NCBI GenBank assembly: GCA_028284565.1
Contig: JANQRM010000193.1
Coordinates: 1-26,109 of the forward strand
Direction: 5' to 3'
From: Anaerolineae bacterium
GTDB taxonomy: Bacteria; Chloroflexota; Anaerolineae; Aggregatilineales; Phototrophicaceae
DNA length: 26,109 nt
The position numbers were made by a program, and so were the translations under genes. The notes under the pieces were generated by a model. The model did no database searches. It saw nothing but the letters and a program-made list of their open reading frames with translations, and was not told the origin of the DNA. Below are positions 1 to 7,476 of this stretch, piece after piece (position 1 is the first letter of the stretch; the number at the start of each line of letters is the position of its first letter).

Positions 1-501
1 GGGTCGCCTCTAACGAGCAAGCTATTGCCAGATTCGAAGTTGGTTGCGGAGTATTTGCCGACGATACACTCTCAATCGGGTGTGAAGGCGAGTGTGCCAT
101 TGTTCATCAAAGGGCGGTCTTTGGGGAGTGCGCCTGCGATTTACTTGGGGATGGTGATGGGTGACAGGTTTCGTGGCTTGATGCTGGATAGTCCCTATAC
201 GGATGCGCCCTCGTTGTTTCGTCGATTGGGGATTCCATTGCCAGATGATTTGCCCGATGCCGATGATCTGCCCATCTTCAACGACCAGAAAATCGCGCGG
301 GTGAAATTACCTTTGCTCATCTTGCATGGTGAAGCCGACAGTCTGATTCCGGTGACTCATGCTCATCGCTTATACGATGCTTCCCCTGTTGCGGATAAGA
401 CGCTGATTGTGATTCCGAATGCAGGTCATAATGATTTGTCTTGGGTGGGGCAAAAGACTTACTTCCCGGCGGTGGCGGATTTTGTGGGACGGCTTGTCTA
501 A
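1..501 (+). CDS. Alpha/beta hydrolase, C-terminal part (5' end outside window)
   Basis: The reading frame is open from base 1, so the gene starts upstream of the window and only its C-terminal part is present. The nucleophile elbow G-R-S-L-G-S (GxSxG) follows a hydrophobic strand. A second strand ends in HGEADSLIP, which carries the likely catalytic Asp, and NAGHND near the end supplies the catalytic His, so the Ser-Asp-His order of the fold is intact. The overall look is that of serine aminopeptidase S33/BAAT-like hydrolases with a short cap. The substrate cannot be told. An internal TTG at 25 is in frame but is not needed as a start. The gene is convergent with the cold-shock gene; the hairpin between them has its T-run only on the minus strand. 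Confidence 0.85.
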   Translation, partial: GSPLTSKLLPDSKLVAEYLPTIHSQSGVKASVPLFIKGRSLGSAPAIYLGMVMGDRFRGLMLDSPYTDAPSLFRRLGIPLPDDLPDADDLPIFNDQKIARVKLPLLILHGEADSLIPVTHAHRLYDASPVADKTLIVIPNAGHNDLSWVGQKTYFPAVADFVGRLV

Positions 502-502
502 A

Positions 503-527
503 TAAAAAACGCCCCCAGATGGAGGCG
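503..527 (-). terminator. Rho-independent terminator of the cold-shock gene
   Basis: The stem pairs 510-516 with 521-527 (seven positions, one C-A mismatch) around an AGAT loop. On the minus strand it is followed by a run of T residues (A-tract at 504-509 on the plus strand). It lies about 27 bases downstream of the cold-shock stop codon. Confidence 0.75.
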
Positions 528-553
528 CACTACATTGTCTATTGGCGGTGAGC

Positions 554-769
554 TTATTCGGTGACGACTCGCACTGAACTCGCTTGTTTGCCTTTTCTTC
601 CGTCAGTGATTTCAAATTCTACCGTATCGCCTTCGTGAAGCGTTCGGTAGCCGCTACCTTCGATTTCCGAATAGTGAACGAAGAGGTCGGGACCATCTGG
701 CTGGGTGATGAAGCCGTAGCCTTTATCTCCATTGAACCATTTGACACTACCTCGTACACGGTCTGACAT
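554..769 (-). CDS. Cold-shock domain protein (CspA family)
   Basis: This 71-residue protein is a single cold-shock domain, the usual length for the family. It carries the RNP1 motif KGYGFI and the RNP2-like motif DLFVHY, plus the typical opening GSVKWFN. Such proteins bind single-stranded RNA/DNA and act as cytoplasmic RNA chaperones; whether this one is cold-induced cannot be read from sequence. An AGGAG ribosome site (779-783, minus strand) lies nine bases before the ATG. The roughly 200-base stretch upstream is AT-rich with short inverted repeats, which could be a structured 5' leader, but no convincing promoter was identified. A terminator follows directly. Confidence 0.95.
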   Translation of the reverse strand: MSDRVRGSVKWFNGDKGYGFITQPDGPDLFVHYSEIEGSGYRTLHEGDTVEFEITDGRKGKQASSVRVVTE

Positions 770-907
770 TGGTACTTGCTCCTGAACTTAACTAAAAAAT
801 ATTGCATTGAGTACATTGTTGTTGGCAACAAACAACCCAGTTTAGGTTGTGTCATGAATCAGGCGATAAGCGTTGATTCTGACAGGATGTCCCCCTTTTG
901 CACCCGT

Positions 908-923
908 GTAGATTTACATCTAC
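908..923. repeat. Short perfect inverted repeat in csp upstream region
   Basis: GTAGAT-TTAC-ATCTAC forms a perfect 6-bp stem with a four-base loop between the end of the membrane-protein gene and the cold-shock gene. No T-run follows on the minus strand, so it is not an obvious terminator. The rest of 770-995 shows no gene. Confidence 0.35.
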
Positions 924-995
924 CTTGCGCTTCTCATTTTACACCAATTTTTCACATTATCTATAGTGGCTCATCTCAATGGTACGGAATTCTGG

Positions 996-1790
996 TCATT
1001 CGTCTTCATCCAAATAGTCTTTGGCGCGGCTGATGGAGTCCGTCATGTAGTCTTGTGCGTCATTGATGGAGTCGTCGGCTTTATCGAGTGGTGTTTTGGG
1101 ACGTGAGCGATGGCGGGTGGGTAATGACCATTGGGGCAGACGAATCCGATTGGTAACCCAAGAGACAACGATAGTGACAAGGATGAGTGTGATGGCAAAT
1201 AATACGAGTTGATAAGCCAGCATATCGACAGCATCGACATAGCCCTCGGCGGGAAAATAAAAGACGATGCCTCCGCCTGTGTCTGCAACCATCTGATGAT
1301 AGTCATCGGGAACATTTGTATTGGTGCGGACGTAAAGCCACAAGGGGATGTTAAGAGCAGATGCGCCGATGGAAAGTTCTTTTATCTGTTCAAAATCGCG
1401 TGATGTGTTGAGCAACGTGTCGGCGTTTTTGCTCTCTGCGATGAAACCCTGCCCAACGAAGTCAGGGATGCGGAAGTTGTTGATGGATTCGTGATGGACG
1501 ATGCAGATGTTGCAGGGTGATGGATTGGTCTCCTGAAATTGCATTCCACAGACGCATTGCCGTTGTCCGGGGCGGTTGTTGTTGGGCAAGCCTAAGTCCT
1601 TGCCAAGTACACGCTCGCCATCGTTGCCGATTTCATGGATGGGTCCAGTCATGATAGGTGTTTCGCTGGAGTAACGTCGTCCGGTGGGGTTGGGGTCTGT
1701 GATGTTAAGGAGTAGAAAGAGACTAAAGAGTATTAAGCATAAAGAGAAAACAAGAACAAGCCTGCGTAATTTTTTCATCGAATTTTTCAT
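996..1790 (-). CDS. Two-pass membrane protein with Cys4 cluster and PD-(D/E)XK-like motif
   Basis: This 264-residue protein is not a recognised named family. A basic N-terminus (MKNSMKKLRR) precedes a membrane segment at about residues 10-29. A second segment lies at about 190-211, followed by a basic then acidic C-terminal tail. The positive-inside pattern places residues 30-189 outside the membrane. That region has a CVC...CNIC cluster (C79, C81, C93, C96), possibly a zinc site. It is followed by RIPD (D110), a strand ending in ESK (E119-x-K121), and RDFEQIKELS...IPLWLYVRTNT. The order PD-x8-ExK then helix then strand resembles PD-(D/E)XK nuclease folds, notably restriction-endonuclease-fold toxin domains. 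This is inference from motif order. The gene is transcribed toward csp. Confidence 0.75.
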   Translation of the reverse strand: MKNSMKKLRRLVLVFSLCLILFSLFLLLNITDPNPTGRRYSSETPIMTGPIHEIGNDGERVLGKDLGLPNNNRPGQRQCVCGMQFQETNPSPCNICIVHHESINNFRIPDFVGQGFIAESKNADTLLNTSRDFEQIKELSIGASALNIPLWLYVRTNTNVPDDYHQMVADTGGGIVFYFPAEGYVDAVDMLAYQLVLFAITLILVTIVVSWVTNRIRLPQWSLPTRHRSRPKTPLDKADDSINDAQDYMTDSISRAKDYLDEDE

Positions 1791-1913
1791 CCCATACTAT
1801 GTTCATGTTAAGTATATCATGATACTTCATCAACATTCATGAAAATAGCGAATGATCTGTTACTGCATATACGTCTGGTAGGGGGATATCTTGCGACCTG
1901 ATATAACAGATAA

Positions 1914-1922
1914 TGCTATAAT
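1914..1922 (+). promoter_or_regulatory. Extended -10 promoter of the Uma2 gene
   Basis: TG-C-TATAAT (TATAAT at 1917-1922) is a consensus extended -10 element 38 bases upstream of the ATG at 1960. A possible -35, TTGCGA at 1891-1896, is spaced 20 bases away, which is too far for a strong classical promoter, so the extended -10 probably matters most. Confidence 0.5.
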
Positions 1923-1959
1923 GGAGCAGTCAACCAAGCTGTGAGGTTGTTGTAACGCG

Positions 1960-2601
1960 ATGGTACAAGAAAAGGTGCATCCCCCGCGCTATGGTGAGAT
2001 TGTGGCAGAAGGAATCTCTGCGGAGGAATATTTAGCAGATTATGCGGAATCCCATCATGAGTGGGTGAGAGGGTTTGTGATTGCTATGTCACCAGTTCAT
2101 GTTCGTCATAATCAAATCATTCGCTATCTGATTTTGCTGTTTAGTCATTATTTCTCGCGGAATCCGATTGGCTTTTTTGAGCAAGATCCCTTTGTGATGC
2201 GTCTCAAAGAACTAGATGTCTGGCGTGAACCGGATATTCAAATCATCTTGAATAGCAATCTTCATCCTCTCAAAGACACGTATATGGACGGTCCAGCAGA
2301 TATTTGCATCGAAGTCATCTCGCATGGAACGGAAAGCGTTGACCGTGTGGAGAAGTTTCGGGAGTATGAAGAAGGTGGTGTCGGTGAGTATTGGATATTG
2401 GATCATTTCAACGAGGAAGCCCTCTTCCATCGGCTTGGTGAGGACGGCAAATACCAACGAATTAGTGTGGGAGTGGATGGCATCTATCAATCGCCCAAAC
2501 TACCCAAGTTGAATATTCATGTCCTCACATTATGGCAACAACCTCTACCCAACGCGCTTGAAGTGCATGAGATGGTGAAGCAGATGTGGGAGGAGAGCTA
2601 A
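1960..2601 (+). CDS. Uma2-family (DUF820) PD-(D/E)XK endonuclease
   Basis: This is a 213-residue protein with the layout of the Uma2 family, abundant in cyanobacteria and Chloroflexota. It has an N-terminal S-A-E-E-Y-L helix, the HEWVRG motif (E34), EPD (D92), and CIEVISHGTE (E118), then K132 in the following helix and GVGEYWILD. In this family the usual ExK lysine is displaced, and E-V-I-S is normal. The fold is that of a PD-(D/E)XK endonuclease, but cellular roles are mostly unknown; many members are accessory or mobile-element-associated. The gene has its own extended -10 promoter and is followed by the AT-rich HEPN cassette. Confidence 0.9.
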   Translation: MVQEKVHPPRYGEIVAEGISAEEYLADYAESHHEWVRGFVIAMSPVHVRHNQIIRYLILLFSHYFSRNPIGFFEQDPFVMRLKELDVWREPDIQIILNSNLHPLKDTYMDGPADICIEVISHGTESVDRVEKFREYEEGGVGEYWILDHFNEEALFHRLGEDGKYQRISVGVDGIYQSPKLPKLNIHVLTLWQQPLPNALEVHEMVKQMWEES

Positions 2602-2654
2602 TTACTTATTATCTCAAAAAGAATTACCTTACTAGCGCGGAATTAACTCATCAA

Positions 2655-2681
2655 TATAATAGAAATAGGCATAGCGTGAGG
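2655..2681 (+). promoter_or_regulatory. Probable -10 and ribosome site of the two-gene cassette
   Basis: TATAAT at 2655-2660 matches the -10 consensus. GAGG at 2678-2681 lies seven bases before the ATG at 2689. No good -35 was found at the right spacing, so the promoter call is tentative; the ribosome site is clear. Confidence 0.45.
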
Positions 2682-2688
2682 TAAGGTA

Positions 2689-3279
2689 ATGAAGTCTAAG
2701 TTACATATTGATATTGTAAATGGAATTATCCAAGTTGAAGGCTCAGAAGATTTTGTTCTCAAGCTCTATCAAGATTTCAAAGACACATTGCCTCAGTTGA
2801 GTCTTGCTTCAAATGTCAACAACATAATTGCAGATGAACCTATTAATCCTGAGGAGCCAAAAGAAATACCAGCAAAAGTACCGTCCTCATCGCAGAAAAA
2901 GACAAAGAATTCATCAAGAAAATCCACAACCCCAAAACTAAGTTTAATAAAGGAATTGGATTTATCAGGTAACGAAAAGCAACCTAGTCTCAAAGATTTT
3001 TACTCCGAGTACAGGTTACGTAATAATGATGAGAGAAATCTCTTATTTGTTTACTATTTGAAGATCAAAAGAGAGATAGAGGGTGTAACAACCGATCATG
3101 TTTACACATGCTATGATGAATTGAGGTTGCGAATACCTGCAAATCTTCATAATGCATTGGCAGTGACAGCCCACAGAGGTTGGCTAGATACTAGCTCTTT
3201 GGAAGATATTCAATTGACTACTAAAGGAAAAAATTATTTTGACCTTGATCTAGAAAAAGCAGGAGAAGTAGATAGTTAA
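2689..3279 (+). CDS. Winged-helix-like protein, first gene of HEPN cassette
   Basis: This 196-residue protein has no name I recognise. Residues 1-35 form a strand-strand-helix motif (IDIVNGIIQVEGSEDFV, then a helix). Residues 50-95 are a Pro/Lys/Ser-rich linker. Residues 100-190 look like a winged-helix module: LLFVYYL, TTDHVYTCYDELRLRIP, HRGWLDTS, then IQLTTKGKNYF. The same pattern (FVYFL, EIKECYQLLDLSTPN) appears in the N-terminus of the next protein, so the two share a module. The stop codon is immediately followed by the next ATG, pointing to translational coupling. The gene is visibly more AT-rich and Lys/Asn-rich than its neighbours, suggesting transfer. It could be the regulator or antitoxin of the pair; this is inference. 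Confidence 0.8.
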   Translation: MKSKLHIDIVNGIIQVEGSEDFVLKLYQDFKDTLPQLSLASNVNNIIADEPINPEEPKEIPAKVPSSSQKKTKNSSRKSTTPKLSLIKELDLSGNEKQPSLKDFYSEYRLRNNDERNLLFVYYLKIKREIEGVTTDHVYTCYDELRLRIPANLHNALAVTAHRGWLDTSSLEDIQLTTKGKNYFDLDLEKAGEVDS

Positions 3280-4044
3280 ATGAGGCAAGAATTAGAGCAG
3301 TTTGTCAGGCAGACACCTGATTTCTATGAGTGTAAGCAAGTAGAACAAATAGCATACTTTGTATATTTCCTCACTCAAATATCAAATTCTTCTAATCGGA
3401 CAAAAACATCGGAAATAAAAGAGTGCTACCAGCTTCTTGATCTTTCAACTCCTAATGTAAGTGCTAGATTATCTGAGGGTGCTAAGAATACTAGGAATCA
3501 ACCACGTATTTTCCTTCAGGATAATGAGGGTTGGTATTTGGAGAGAAGAAAAAAAACAGAACTTGATAAAATTTTGCAAGATTCCCCTATTGTTCAGCAG
3601 ACAAATAAAATGTTGCGAGATTTGCTTGATGACATTGCAGTAGGAGCTAGAAAAGAATTCCTTGAAGAAGCTATTACTTGTTATGAGTTTGGAGCATTTC
3701 GCGCATGTATAGTGATGGGATGGATAGTAACTATAGACCATTTATTTGAATATGTTTTCAATAGACATTTACCAGCGTTCAATACTTCTTTAGCAAAAAG
3801 GAGTCATAAAAAGCCCACGCAAATCTTGGTTAAAGATGATTTCAGTGAACTTAAAGAATATGACTTTATCGAAATTTGTAGGTCCGCAAATATCATATCA
3901 AAAGATGTTAGAAAAATTCTTGATGAAAAACTGGGTATAAGAAATTCAGCAGGACACCCCTCTGGCATTAAAATTAAGAAGATAAAAGCAACAGACTTCC
4001 TCCAAGATTTAATCACTAATGTCATAGTGAAATATTCAATCTAG
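3280..4044 (+). CDS. HEPN-domain-like protein (putative RNase/toxin) with N-terminal winged helix
   Basis: This 254-residue protein begins directly after the upstream stop codon with no gap. Residues 20-95 repeat the winged-helix-like pattern of the upstream partner and end in GWYLERR. Residues 110-254 are helical. FLEEAITCYEFGAFRACIVMGW resembles the first helix pair of HEPN domains, and RNSAGH (R221-N-x3-H226) fits the R-x4-6-H motif that forms the metal-independent RNase site in HEPN proteins. HEPN proteins commonly act as toxins or defence effectors that cut RNA. Family membership is inferred from motif and helix pattern, not searched. The composition is AT-rich like its partner. A non-enzymatic HEPN-like protein remains possible. 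Confidence 0.8.
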   Translation: MRQELEQFVRQTPDFYECKQVEQIAYFVYFLTQISNSSNRTKTSEIKECYQLLDLSTPNVSARLSEGAKNTRNQPRIFLQDNEGWYLERRKKTELDKILQDSPIVQQTNKMLRDLLDDIAVGARKEFLEEAITCYEFGAFRACIVMGWIVTIDHLFEYVFNRHLPAFNTSLAKRSHKKPTQILVKDDFSELKEYDFIEICRSANIISKDVRKILDEKLGIRNSAGHPSGIKIKKIKATDFLQDLITNVIVKYSI

Positions 4045-4064
4045 GGAATTAATCAACTCCCCAT

Positions 4065-4079
4065 TGACTCCCTGAGTCA
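4065..4079. repeat. Inverted repeat between HEPN cassette and elp3
   Basis: TGACTC-CCT-GAGTCA is a perfect 6-bp inverted repeat with a three-base centre, about 20 bases after the cassette stop codon. It may be a protein-binding site or a weak hairpin; no T-run follows. Confidence 0.35.
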
Positions 4080-4125
4080 TCCCCGTGACACTTAAGCCCT
4101 ATCTGTTCAACAATCTAGTTTATAT

Positions 4126-5988
4126 ATGAGAGCCAAACGGAAATTTACACTGGATTTGCAAAATGTGACGCACCGAGAGAATTTGGTGGCGATTTTGCAG
4201 ACTGTCCTGAATGAAGATGACCGCCTGTCTACCCAAGCCATGCAACGGGTGCTGAGCCAACATCCGCGTCCGAATGGCGAAGGCTATTATAGTCGGGCGA
4301 ATTTGGTGCAAGCCTATCGCACCTATGCAGGTCAGTATGGCTTGCCTGTGTATGATGAAGAGCAAATGTTTAAGCTCCGTCGCAAGCCCATCCGTACCAT
4401 GTCGGGGGTGACTCCGGTGACGGTGTTGACGAAGCCCTTTCCCTGTCCGGGGGAGTGTATCTTTTGCCCGAATGATGTGCGGATGCCGAAGAGTTACCTG
4501 AGTGATGAGCCGGGCGCGCAACGGGCTGAACAAAACGCCTTCGACCCCTATCTACAGACTTACACCCGCTTGCAGACCTACCATAATCTAGGACATCCGA
4601 CGGACAAAATTGAAATTATTATCTTGGGTGGCACATGGTCGTTCTATCCAGAAACCTACCAAATCTGGTTTGTTCTGCGGATATTTGATGCCATGCACGA
4701 CTTTGGCAAGGGGATTGACCGCAGGGATGAAGTGGAACGCGCTTTAAAAGAAGCCTCGAAATTGCATCCTGATAACAATCTAACGAATGTCACGGTGCAG
4801 GGTGTCACCTTTGAGAAGACTTATAACCAAGTGGTGCAAAATATTTATGCCGATGAGATGACACGCTCACGGGATGTTGCAAATGCGATTGTTCTTGGCA
4901 AACAAGAACGCTCACCAATTGATGAGTACGCAACATGGAACGAACTTGAAGCCGCGCATGTGGAGAATGAAACGGCGGCATGTCGGAGTGTGGGGCTGGT
5001 GATTGAGACTCGTCCCGACCATATCTCGGTGGATGAAGTGTTGCGGGTGCGTCGCTTGGGTTGTACGAAGGTGCAGATTGGCTTCCAAAGTTTGAATGAT
5101 GCCGTGTTGCGGGTGAACAAACGCGGGCATAATGTGCAAGCGACTCGGCGGGCTGTGAAATTATTGCGTCAAGCGGGATTCAAAATCCATGCCCATTGGA
5201 TGCCGAATCTGTATGGCTCGACACCTGATGATGATATTGCCGATTATCATCAGATGTTCGAGGATGGCGACTTCTGTCCCGATGAATTGAAAATCTATCC
5301 CTGCTCGCTGATTGAAAGTGCTGAACTGATGCAACGCTATGAAGATGGTTCATGGCGACCTTATACCCAAGATGAATTGCTGAAGGTGTTGGTAGCCTGT
5401 TTCAAAGCCACGCCCGAATATTGCCGACTGACGCGCGTCATTCGGGACATCCCCGGCACAGATATTGTGGTGGGCAATCAGGTGACGAACTTCCGTCAGT
5501 TGGTGGAGCAAAAACTGACTAAAGAAGGAACTCGTAGTCCCGACATTCGCGCGCGTGAAATCCGCAAACGCACCGTGACGATAGATGACTTAACCTTAGA
5601 TGAATTGTGGTATGAGACATCTTCTGCAACAGAAGTCTTTTTGCAATACATCACACCAGAACGCGACATTGCTGGATTCTTACGTCTCTCTATGCCCCAT
5701 GCAGAGGAAGCACCGATTACAGATGAGCTTGACGGATGCGCCATGATTCGGGAGGTGCATGTGTACGGGCAGTCACTGGGAATTGGCGTGATACGCGATG
5801 GGAAAGCGCAACATCTTGGACTGGGGAAAGCGTTGATTGAACATTCTGCGAAACTGGCGAAGTCGCGGGGTTATAAGCGACTGGCGGTGATTTCAGCCAT
5901 TGGGACGCGGGAATACTACCGTAAACGGGGATTTGCGGATGGGGCGTTGTATCAGATTCGTAACTTAACGGAACTCGACGAGGCATAA
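4126..5988 (+). CDS. elp3: Elp3: radical SAM/GNAT tRNA uridine-34 carboxymethyl-modifying enzyme
   Basis: This 620-residue protein has the two-domain plan of Elp3. The radical-SAM cluster motif CPGECIFC (C107, C111, C114) is followed by the glycine-rich IIILGGTWSFYP and the VGLVIETRPDHI and KVQIGFQSLNDAVL strands. The C-terminal part (about 480-620) is a GNAT acetyltransferase domain, with acetyl-CoA loop HLGLGKALIEHSAKLAKSRG and AISAIGTREYYRKRGF. Elp3 transfers an acetyl-derived carboxymethyl group to C5 of wobble uridine in tRNA. In bacteria it works without the other Elongator subunits, and none is encoded nearby. The ATG at 4126 has no clear Shine-Dalgarno sequence. The gene is single and follows the AT-rich cassette. 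Confidence 0.95.
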   Translation: MRAKRKFTLDLQNVTHRENLVAILQTVLNEDDRLSTQAMQRVLSQHPRPNGEGYYSRANLVQAYRTYAGQYGLPVYDEEQMFKLRRKPIRTMSGVTPVTVLTKPFPCPGECIFCPNDVRMPKSYLSDEPGAQRAEQNAFDPYLQTYTRLQTYHNLGHPTDKIEIIILGGTWSFYPETYQIWFVLRIFDAMHDFGKGIDRRDEVERALKEASKLHPDNNLTNVTVQGVTFEKTYNQVVQNIYADEMTRSRDVANAIVLGKQERSPIDEYATWNELEAAHVENETAACRSVGLVIETRPDHISVDEVLRVRRLGCTKVQIGFQSLNDAVLRVNKRGHNVQATRRAVKLLRQAGFKIHAHWMPNLYGSTPDDDIADYHQMFEDGDFCPDELKIYPCSLIESAELMQRYEDGSWRPYTQDELLKVLVACFKATPEYCRLTRVIRDIPGTDIVVGNQVTNFRQLVEQKLTKEGTRSPDIRAREIRKRTVTIDDLTLDELWYETSSATEVFLQYITPERDIAGFLRLSMPHAEEAPITDELDGCAMIREVHVYGQSLGIGVIRDGKAQHLGLGKALIEHSAKLAKSRGYKRLAVISAIGTREYYRKRGFADGALYQIRNLTELDEA

Positions 5989-6080
5989 GGTTGTCTAAAA
6001 GAATAGGATGGGGTATCTATCCCGCGAAAAACAAAAGTCGAGTACAATAAGCCCCGTATTGGGCGACAGTAGGACGGAAC

Positions 6081-6731
6081 ATGAACGCGATTGAATCCAC
6101 AGAACGACGCACCCAAATGCTACGGGCGATCTTGCTCTTGGTGATTGTGGGGACGTTCCCTTTTTATTGTCTGGGGATATTTGTGTGGGGGAATGCCGAT
6201 GCGACTGCGGGGAGTAATGGCGATTTGCCGACTTTTACGCCATCGTGGACTCCGATTGGTGGCGACATCACCCGTACCGCGACTCTTACACCATCATGGA
6301 CTCCCTTTGTGACGAGTACGTCGTTTGCCACTGTGGGACCAACTCCCTTCCAATTTATCCCGCCGACACGACTCCCACCAACAGCCGTGCCGACAAATAC
6401 GCCCTTTGTGATTGTGATTCCAGATACGCCGACGGATTCGCCAACTTTGACGTTAATTCCATCCTCGACACCGATACCGAGCAATACGCCCTTTGTGCCG
6501 ACGAACACGCCTGTTCCGCCGAGCAACACGCCCAATGTTCCGACAAACACGCCCTTGCCTCCACCGAGCGATACACCCCTTCCTCCGCCAAGTGATACGC
6601 CGGATACGAGTACAGGTGGGAGTGGCGGCACAACCGATGGTGGCACGACTACCGATGGGGGGACTACAGGTGGGACAACCGATGGCGGAACGACTGATGG
6701 TGGCACTACCGACGGAGGGACAACCGGATGA
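6081..6731 (+). CDS. Membrane-anchored Thr/Pro-rich stalk protein with DGGTT repeats
   Basis: This is a 216-residue protein. A short cytoplasmic start and one membrane segment (about residues 15-36) are followed by a long low-complexity region. Residues 48-176 consist of TPxxTP, NTPFVP and PPPSDTP type units; residues 177-216 are GGTTDGGTT units. No enzymatic domain is visible. Such Thr/Pro-rich stalks are typical of surface proteins, especially in Chloroflexota, and could carry glycans or span the envelope, but this is inference. The stop overlaps the next start (ATGA at 6728-6731), so the two genes are probably one operon. It could be a truncated form of a longer surface protein that lost its globular part. 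Confidence 0.8.
   Translation: MNAIESTERRTQMLRAILLLVIVGTFPFYCLGIFVWGNADATAGSNGDLPTFTPSWTPIGGDITRTATLTPSWTPFVTSTSFATVGPTPFQFIPPTRLPPTAVPTNTPFVIVIPDTPTDSPTLTLIPSSTPIPSNTPFVPTNTPVPPSNTPNVPTNTPLPPPSDTPLPPPSDTPDTSTGGSGGTTDGGTTTDGGTTGGTTDGGTTDGGTTDGGTTG
6615..6728 (+). repeat. Short tandem coding repeats (GGTTDGGTT units)
   Basis: Degenerate repeats of 12-18 bases encode Gly-Gly-Thr-Thr-Asp units at the 3' end of the stalk-protein gene, running up to the overlapping start of the next gene. Such repeats are prone to slippage, so copy number may vary between strains. Confidence 0.7.
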
Positions 6732-7174
6732 GATTAATCGTGTTTCTGTCAGGTGAAATTCATAGCGATTGGCGCGAGAAGATTCAGAATTGGATTGATG
6801 AGCATCAACTCCCGATTGAAGTGCTTACGCCTGTTGTCACTCATGATGCCAGTGACAATGTGGGGGTTGAGGTGTTGGGGGCGGAAGAGAAGAGCTTCTG
6901 GAAAGACCATAAAGCCGCCAAAATCAATAGTATCCGAATTCGCAATGGCATCGACAAAGCGGATGTGGTGGTCGTGAAATTCGGGGATAAGTATCGTCAA
7001 TGGAATGCGGCATTTGATGCGGGTTATGCTGTGGCGAAAGGTAAGTCGCTGATTGTCTTGCATCCGCCTGAATTGACTCATGCACTGAAAGAGGTCGATG
7101 CCTCAGCAATGGCAGTAGCAGAGACCCCCGAACAAGTGGTGCAAATCCTCCACTATGTCACCACGCAGGTCTAA
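6728..7174 (+). CDS. YtoQ-family protein (nucleoside deoxyribosyltransferase-like fold)
   Basis: This 148-residue protein matches my memory of the YtoQ family along its full length. It has an opening LSGEIHSDWR, then VVTHDASDNVGVEVLG, KAAKINSIRIRNGIDKADVVVVKFGDKYRQWNAAFDAGYA, and a closing strand LIVLHPPELTHALKE. The family has a Rossmann-like fold related to nucleoside 2-deoxyribosyltransferases; its substrate is not known to me. The start ATG overlaps the stop of the stalk-protein gene by four bases, implying coupled translation despite no obvious functional link. The length is normal and no key motif appears missing. Confidence 0.88.
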   Translation: MRLIVFLSGEIHSDWREKIQNWIDEHQLPIEVLTPVVTHDASDNVGVEVLGAEEKSFWKDHKAAKINSIRIRNGIDKADVVVVKFGDKYRQWNAAFDAGYAVAKGKSLIVLHPPELTHALKEVDASAMAVAETPEQVVQILHYVTTQV

Positions 7175-7476
7175 TTAAGTTTTCGTGATTAGTTGTTACT
7201 TGCACTAATCTACGCTGTTTACCCACGATTGTTTGTATTGAAATCGACAGATAGTTATCTGTTCAGTAAATTTCCAGTCAATATGCTACTTAACGTTCAT
7301 TGACTTCGCCCCAATCGGGACTCAAGTCCTATAGCCGAATCTTGCCTTATTGCTTAAATTATATTTAGTAATAGTTGAAGCTATAAAGAAATATTGATAT
7401 TTCTTTATCTTAAGACAAGGGAAATTCATTCTCCTTTATACTTGAGATACCATTATTTTTGTGCTGGAGTGTACTC
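7175..7476. other. 302-base AT-rich intergenic region
   Basis: No credible gene or structural RNA was seen here. The stretch is clearly AT-rich. It contains an 11-bp perfect inverted repeat at 7383-7408, a -10-like TATACT at 7437-7442 without a well-placed -35, and a GGAG ribosome site at 7466-7469 for the gene at 7477. It probably holds the promoter and perhaps an operator for the 7477 gene. Confidence 0.5.
7383..7408. repeat. Perfect 11-bp inverted repeat, possible operator
   Basis: Bases 7383-7393 pair perfectly with 7398-7408 around the loop TTGA. The stem is almost entirely A-T with one G-C pair. There is no T-run directly after it, and it sits about 30 bases upstream of a TATACT element, which fits an operator better than a terminator. 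Confidence 0.45.

Noticed and set aside
776..1033. Plus-strand frame between csp and the membrane protein
   Set aside because: It overlaps the csp leader region, has no ribosome site or recognisable domain, and runs into the opposite-strand gene.
6164..6706. Long open frame on the minus strand (180 codons) opposite the stalk-protein gene
   Set aside because: It is the low-complexity complement of the Thr/Pro and GGTT repeats, giving a Val/Gly/Pro-rich product without structure. The plus frame has a membrane anchor and couples to the next gene.
7303..7335. Possible tRNA-like or attachment-site sequence in the 7175-7476 gap
   Set aside because: Short GACTT/AAGTC pairing was noticed, but no cloverleaf, T-loop or integrase gene supports it.
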